DNA of 64,000 bases from Isoperla grammatica (lineage: Eukaryota; Arthropoda; Insecta; Plecoptera; Perlodidae), in the NCBI GenBank assembly GCA_945910005.1, contig OX246739.1, forward strand, positions 10,886,292 through 10,950,291, given 5' to 3'. A model generated the notes under the pieces. The model ran no database searches. It was not told the DNA's origin and worked only from the letters and a program-made list of their open reading frames with translations. A program made the translations under genes and the position numbers. This document shows, in pieces, positions 58,491 to 64,000 of the stretch (its first letter is position 1; every line of letters starts with the position of its first letter).

Positions 58491-58800
58491 ATTAATTAAT
58501 TGTCGGTGATCGCAGTGACCCAGTTTGTTTGAACGCACTCATCACTCCGAGTGAGCCCAGGCTAAACAAACAAACACAGCCGGAATGATATTGCATGGAT
58601 ATTTGCAAGCAAACAAAATAGGTTGTTTAATCCTCTCTTGCATCTTTGTTTGGCAAGAAAATTCAAATATGAGCGAACCAGTTTAGTTTACCGTCCGCTC
58701 ATTCAATTACTAAGATTAATTTGCAGTAAAGGAGCGTCGTTATTCATTATGACGGTGGCTTAGTGATTGTGTACATTAATCTGACTTAATGTCGGTCATG
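58490..58800. promoter_or_regulatory. candidate regulatory element with clustered Forkhead-type sites
   Basis: Within about 140 bases: TTTGTTTGAAC (58523), TAAACAAACAAACACA (58563-58578), GCAAACAAAATA (about 58609), TTGTTTAATCC (58623-58633) and TCTTTGTTTGGC (about 58644), and then GTTTAGTTTACC (58681). The Forkhead core is RYAAAYA/TRTTTRY. TAATCC and GATTAA Otx/Bicoid-type sites are interspersed. The motif cluster is seen; enhancer activity is inferred. Confidence 0.3.
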
Positions 58801-61800
58801 GTGGACATTACAAAGTGCATATCACGTAATGATTGATACACTTAATCATCATAAGATGCATTAATTCAATCTTGTTTAAAATACACGCTATATTTCTTAC
58901 CTGTATGGTACACCTTAGATTGAAGTGTTTGGTACACAACACAAACGTTTGTAATCAGTTATTTAATTTACTTATCAGACTCAATCTTCTGATGAATTAC
59001 TTGAGTGAGGTAAATTTAATAATTGTAATATCTTGGTATCGTTTGACTGAACACGATTATTTCAAACAAATTCATGCATTATACCGACATATCAACCACT
59101 GTAGTAAGGTTTCACAGTCAGATTTGACTAACACTCGTCATACCTAATATCAGTAGACCCTTATATATATCTCTTGACCCCGTTTCCAACATTAATTATC
59201 GGGTGGAGTAGTGAAGTACCTTTATCTCGACGTACTATCATTGGGATTGGCGCTTTGTCTACGTGTTGTCTACATAACTACATAATTGTATGTCAATACC
59301 GTTAACCAAGTAGGGGTTGTAGACATCGTAATTAACTTAGCTGTGGACTGTTTAGAGTCGACAAGAAACAAGTACAATATATTCCCATCCGGCAATTGTT
59401 TTGTAGATATTGAAATAAACATCCTTTCCATGTGAGTTTAAGAAAGTAGAATGCATTTTATATCACCTGGACTGATATATTGTGAATCTCAGCCAAATTA
59501 ATCTACGATGATAAAGGGACACTTTGACACTTATCTACTTGAAGGATATGTCAATCAAAGACAAATTCTTCTTCCTTATAAGAAACTACAGGTAGTATAG
59601 GCCTACAATAGTCCGTGAATGACTCACACATACACATATTATGTCTGTTCTCCCCGTTTCGTAGATACTTTTCAAGAAATTAGTGTATTCAACTCAATTT
59701 TGCATCTTTGCACAGACGACAACAAAACATCTTCTTTTCTTTTAATAAGTTACATTAAACCTTCGTGTACAACACTCAACAACAACACTTGACTGCAATC
59801 AAGTTGATGTCTAGTTTATAAAGGTGACTGTGCCCATATTGGCGTTAGGTAATTCTTATTTTATCTTCATACGCTCAAGGGAAGCCAAAATTTAAACAAG
59901 TGAATAATTTACTCTTCCTCTATGATGGCCGGTGATGGATTACTCCTTGTATGCATTATTTGTTATTTTTTAAGCTTTTTTCGATTCCTAGTAAATCAAT
60001 CAATGTTTGGTCACATGTTGTGGATGGGGGACGAGACTGGGGGTGGGGGGTGGGAGGTGAGGGGAAGCTATGTAAATGTTATCATGTCCATCACGATCCA
60101 CACACAGCACTCACGTCATGAATATTCGACGAGGATAACTGTAACACGATGCGACTAGACCTTCCTTCTAGAACAACATTCACTAGGGTACAGACTACAG
60201 ACCAGACATATCTCCAGATAAAAAGGTTGAGGAAGCCACATAGGAGAGTCTTCTCTAGATTCTGTTCATTAAAATAAGTTACTTACTTCAGAAAGAGAGA
60301 CAGAACTCGAGATAAATAACTACGTACATCAAGAGAAATGGTAGAGAGCCGAGTTTTGTTTATTATGCTCCGTTTCAACCACCGTCAACAATAAACGCAA
60401 ACAAAGAAATCAATACGCAATCTACATAAATTACCATTTAGCGAGTAAAAAAATGTCTGGCCAAGCTTCCATACTTGGACGCCTAAAAAGATAAGCTTTT
60501 AAGCCAGTCTCAAACTAGGAATTTAATGAGCCGTTCGAATTTTCGCGGAATAACCATCACCTTTTATATTAAAAAAAAAAAAAAATGGAGCTTAACGAAT
60601 ACGAAATAAACTTTAACATTAAATAGTTAATGTGGATACAATAAATTATGTGGCTTTAAATAAGTTATACAATATAAATTGAAATTATTTTTTAGTACGT
60701 TGTCACCTGATTAAGTATGTATGCTTTATGTAGCTCTTAAATTATATGTTGAATTACAAAACAAATTGACACAATCTGCTAACAAAAAAGAGTAGCTCAT
60801 AATAAAACCAACTCATCAATTATGTGCATGATACACCATGATTAAAAGAGAGGAATCCAACGAATATTTTATATATTTATGGTTCTTACAAACAGAGTCA
60901 TAGGTTTATTGAAGAATATGAAGAATATAAGGAACGTGCTTCATAAACTACGGAGTAAGTAGATTCGTACGTCAAAGGAGTAAATATATGCTAAAATATT
61001 GGGCATGCGGGATTGTATTATGTGAACGTTTGAACTTGGACTATGTAAACGAACATTGCTTATATGAAAACACGAAAACGCCATTCAAATTGGTTTATTT
61101 TGACATTACTGCAGTTATTTGCAGCATTACTAATGGTATTCTTATGGTATAAGATTGTTTGATTATTATTAGAATTACGTGCGGTAATAGTAGGAAGAAT
61201 TTGTTGTTGTGTAGTTTAAATAAAGTATTACTAGCGTTTGAATGGTGGATTAACATTTGTTTCCTTTTATATAAAACAATATTTGGTTGTTTGGTTATAT
61301 TGAATTATTTTGACAGAGCTGTGAGCGTCCTTGGTTCTGGCACATTATTCTTACACTACAGTTACTTGCAGACTTAAAACACGGGGTAAACTTGATTATA
61401 GAAACCGAAAGAGGTATTTGTCTCTACCGAAGCGCGGATCAATGCTCGCCTACGTAGTTCAATGTTTTTGTGGCGGTTTCTGCCTATGAATGGAAGACAA
61501 CAGATCAATACCATTATCCGTAACCACAATCTAGTCGGTGTATTTACTTCGATCATTTCATCAACACAAAGTGATGTCTACAGTTTTACTAGTGCTGTAT
61601 GAGTTTCATTTTATTATTTTACTTTAGCTCCGTTTCATGTGTTTTTAACAGAAACTAGTTATTTTGGTCCTTCGCTGTTTGCTTGAGAATATTATCTTCT
61701 TGAAATTAACTATCGTTGCTGTATTTTATCTTAGATTATTGAATCATTTACGTCTTCAAATTCGTCTTTCTAGTATATATTCATAGTGATCGTATTTGTG

Positions 61801-64000
61801 ATCTAAACTCCATGTACTAATTATAATATTTTATACGTTATCCACATTATTGCATCCTTTTTGTCAGCAACCTCTTTATGCTGACACTCACAGATAAAGG
61901 GAAAAATGTTCAGGGCTTTCACTCATCAACCCTTTGATAAAACAGATACATTTCTGACAGTTCATGCTAGATCACTACTGGTTTCATGCATGACATTGGC
62001 ACCAAAAAGTTATAGTGGTATATTGTTTTCATTGGAAGTGAATGTGGTGTATTCCATTCACCATATACTCGCGCGCGTAAGTCACATCTTTTGTTGAAAG
62101 TAATCTTGTTAGATATGGGAGTTTCAAAGGTATTTAAACAGATATATTTTTTTAAATTTACGCTTATCCTGAAAACTAAGTAAATGAGAAACGAATCTCG
62201 CTAAGTTTTTTAAAAAAATGTGAAAATATGGAAGAAGTCTCTTGTTTTCGTACATTTACTTTACTTTTTATGGTTATCCTCTTCAGTTTCTAGACTTGTT
62301 GCTGTGTTTAGTGTTTAAATTTAAAAGAAAACCCTAGAAAGAAACGGCAAAATAATGTGATAATGTTACAAGTTTAAAATGTTACAATCATTATGGTGCT
62401 TTACTAAACCAGTGAGTTAAGGGACAAATGTGATCATTAAAATAACGTCGTCTCGATGTATGATTGATTATCTTACTTCGCTCGCTCACCAATAATACAT
62501 GTGGTTCTAAATATAATTACAGCAGCTCTGACATAAACGTTATACGACCAAATAAACTAGATTAACTTTAATTCAGAACGTGTCCAGAATTGTATGTCAA
62601 GCCGCTTGTAGTAAAATTTAATTTTTTATATTTATTACCTGTTCAGGTACACCACGCTCTTAATTATAACGCAACTTATCTTTGTATCCGATATAAATGA
62701 TGTTCAGCCGTGTCCAGTGTGCGTGCTTGCATACACGCACAGTACATAAAACATTCGGGGCGTCGCTTTGCTGCCGAAACCTTTTCCTGCCAGTGAAAGA
62801 GTCACTTCTAGTCTAGCTTATTGGTCGCTCGCACGTTGGTAGTCCTGCTTACTCGCACTCATTAGTAAAAGTTGCGCTTTTTCTTAAAGATCTCTTTTGA
62901 GGAACAAAATGGTGTGATTTTATATCGCGCCACCCAGTGTAGCTATAATGCCAAGTGGGTTCTGTATAGTGAGATGCATGGGCTACCTAGAGTATAAAAA
63001 TGAAAAGTTTGCGGTCTGGGACCTGGAAAGCTGCATCACTCATGAAAGTCAAATAATTACCATAGAAAAGAAAAAGAAAAGCTGACTTTTCTCTCCTTGA
63101 CACGAGTTCTTTGACTGGGGTGCTTTTCATACTTTTTCTGTCTGACACGTTCAATTAATAGGATAAATTTAACTAAAAACTTGCCTTACCCACTATCTAT
63201 TTTAATTGTCTCTGTTAAATTGCATACCCGGGGAATATCTCATTTTAGTGTAGTGTTTTGCTTTTTTCTCGAAAATGTCAATGAATGACATAGTAACCGC
63301 ACTTCATATTTTGTATAGTCGTTTGGTACAATTCTTTGTCATGAATAATTTAAATTTACGAGTGATGCAAACTTCAAATATATATTAATACTATATATTA
63401 CAACTATTTATTATAACATGCACAAACAAGTCGTATAAATTGTGATACGCTTTTGTATTGCAACTGGTTTTCTTGACGCAAATCAAAGACAACACTTTTT
63501 AAATCTATGCAGAGCTGTTAGCTTTTATGCCAATAATACCCTAAACCGCGTGACTGAGAGCTACTTTCTTGGCTAACATGTTGTTGCAAGAGTCAGAAGC
63601 CAGCATTTTGGAATTTACCACAATTATAATTAATTAGGGGCACAAAAGTTGAAGTTTATATTAATTATTAGGGCACTTTTATTTATTTGCGCTCAAGGCA
63701 CAATGTTGCCAACATCTTCGAGCTAATATAAAACCAACTCAGTCCAGGTCGAAGTTTTAGTATGTATGTGAAGTTTAATTTCCATAATAATATATTAGTA
63801 CAAAAAGAGTTTGTTATTTAGTTGTAAATAAGCAACGTCCACCGTAGGATATAAAATTATCCGTAATAAACTATAGCTTGGCAGGATCTGTTGGTGTTAA
63901 AGATAATCCGGGTGAAGATAAATCGTTGTGTAGAACTAACTGACTCGGAGGCGGCATTTGTTCAAACTACCCCGGAGCCCTTTTAAATTTCCAGTTACAG
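58801..64000. other. AT-rich stretch, no gene seen
   Basis: Short frames on both strands, a G-rich patch (GGGGGACGAGACTGGGGGTGG, about 60025-60055), an A run at 60572-60585 and AT-rich unique DNA to the end of the window. A GC-richer patch with GC-box-like motifs is at 62755-62860. No gene recognised. Confidence 0.5.

Overview
This window reads as AT-rich nuclear DNA (roughly two-thirds A+T, judged by eye) from an animal, most likely an invertebrate. Supporting this, there are no bacterial-style gene arrays, open frames are short (the longest is 112 codons, which is expected by chance), simple repeats are abundant, and there are many decayed transposable elements with animal-type hallmarks. 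These hallmarks are Harbinger-like DNA transposon derivatives with a Myb/SANT relic, tRNA-derived SINE fragments, and LINE-like 3' ends with ATCA tails. A short AGGTT array matches the arthropod telomere unit but is too short to fix the phylum. I found no convincing intact protein-coding gene, rRNA or functional tRNA. The window is best read as an intergenic region or a very large intron.

Layout: 1-10426 is mostly unique AT-rich sequence, with a GCGTG-rich palindromic cluster (5237-5345), a CRE/CCAAT cluster (6095-6150), a 51-bp duplication (7727-7830) and a GC-richer stretch that may be a decayed retroelement (8100-8660). At 10427-12522 two Harbinger-like deletion derivatives of about 1.04 kb lie head to tail and share a TTA target site. 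Each keeps a plus-strand transposase-like N-terminus and a minus-strand Myb/SANT fragment. At 17963-18737 there is a GC-rich array of fourteen 55-bp units, each carrying a CTCF-like core. Between 24.2 and 33.6 kb lie one copy of a roughly 355-bp dispersed repeat, an AGGTT tract, SINE and MITE fragments, a 149-bp inverted repeat, the most promoter-like stretch of the window (32660-33050) and a LINE-like 3' end.

From 33.6 to 64 kb the main items are a second promoter-like cluster (37936-38054), SINE core copies at 40.4, 45.6 and 55.8 kb, a second LINE-like 3' end (40.9 kb), a 382-bp near-perfect palindrome (49072-49453), a 133-bp TTA-flanked MITE (55.1 kb), the second copy of the dispersed repeat (57.2 kb) and a Forkhead-site cluster (58.5-58.7 kb). 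Seven poly-G/poly-C runs of 10-16 bases punctuate the window. The story is mainly one of transposable-element debris and possible regulatory DNA, not of an operon or pathway.
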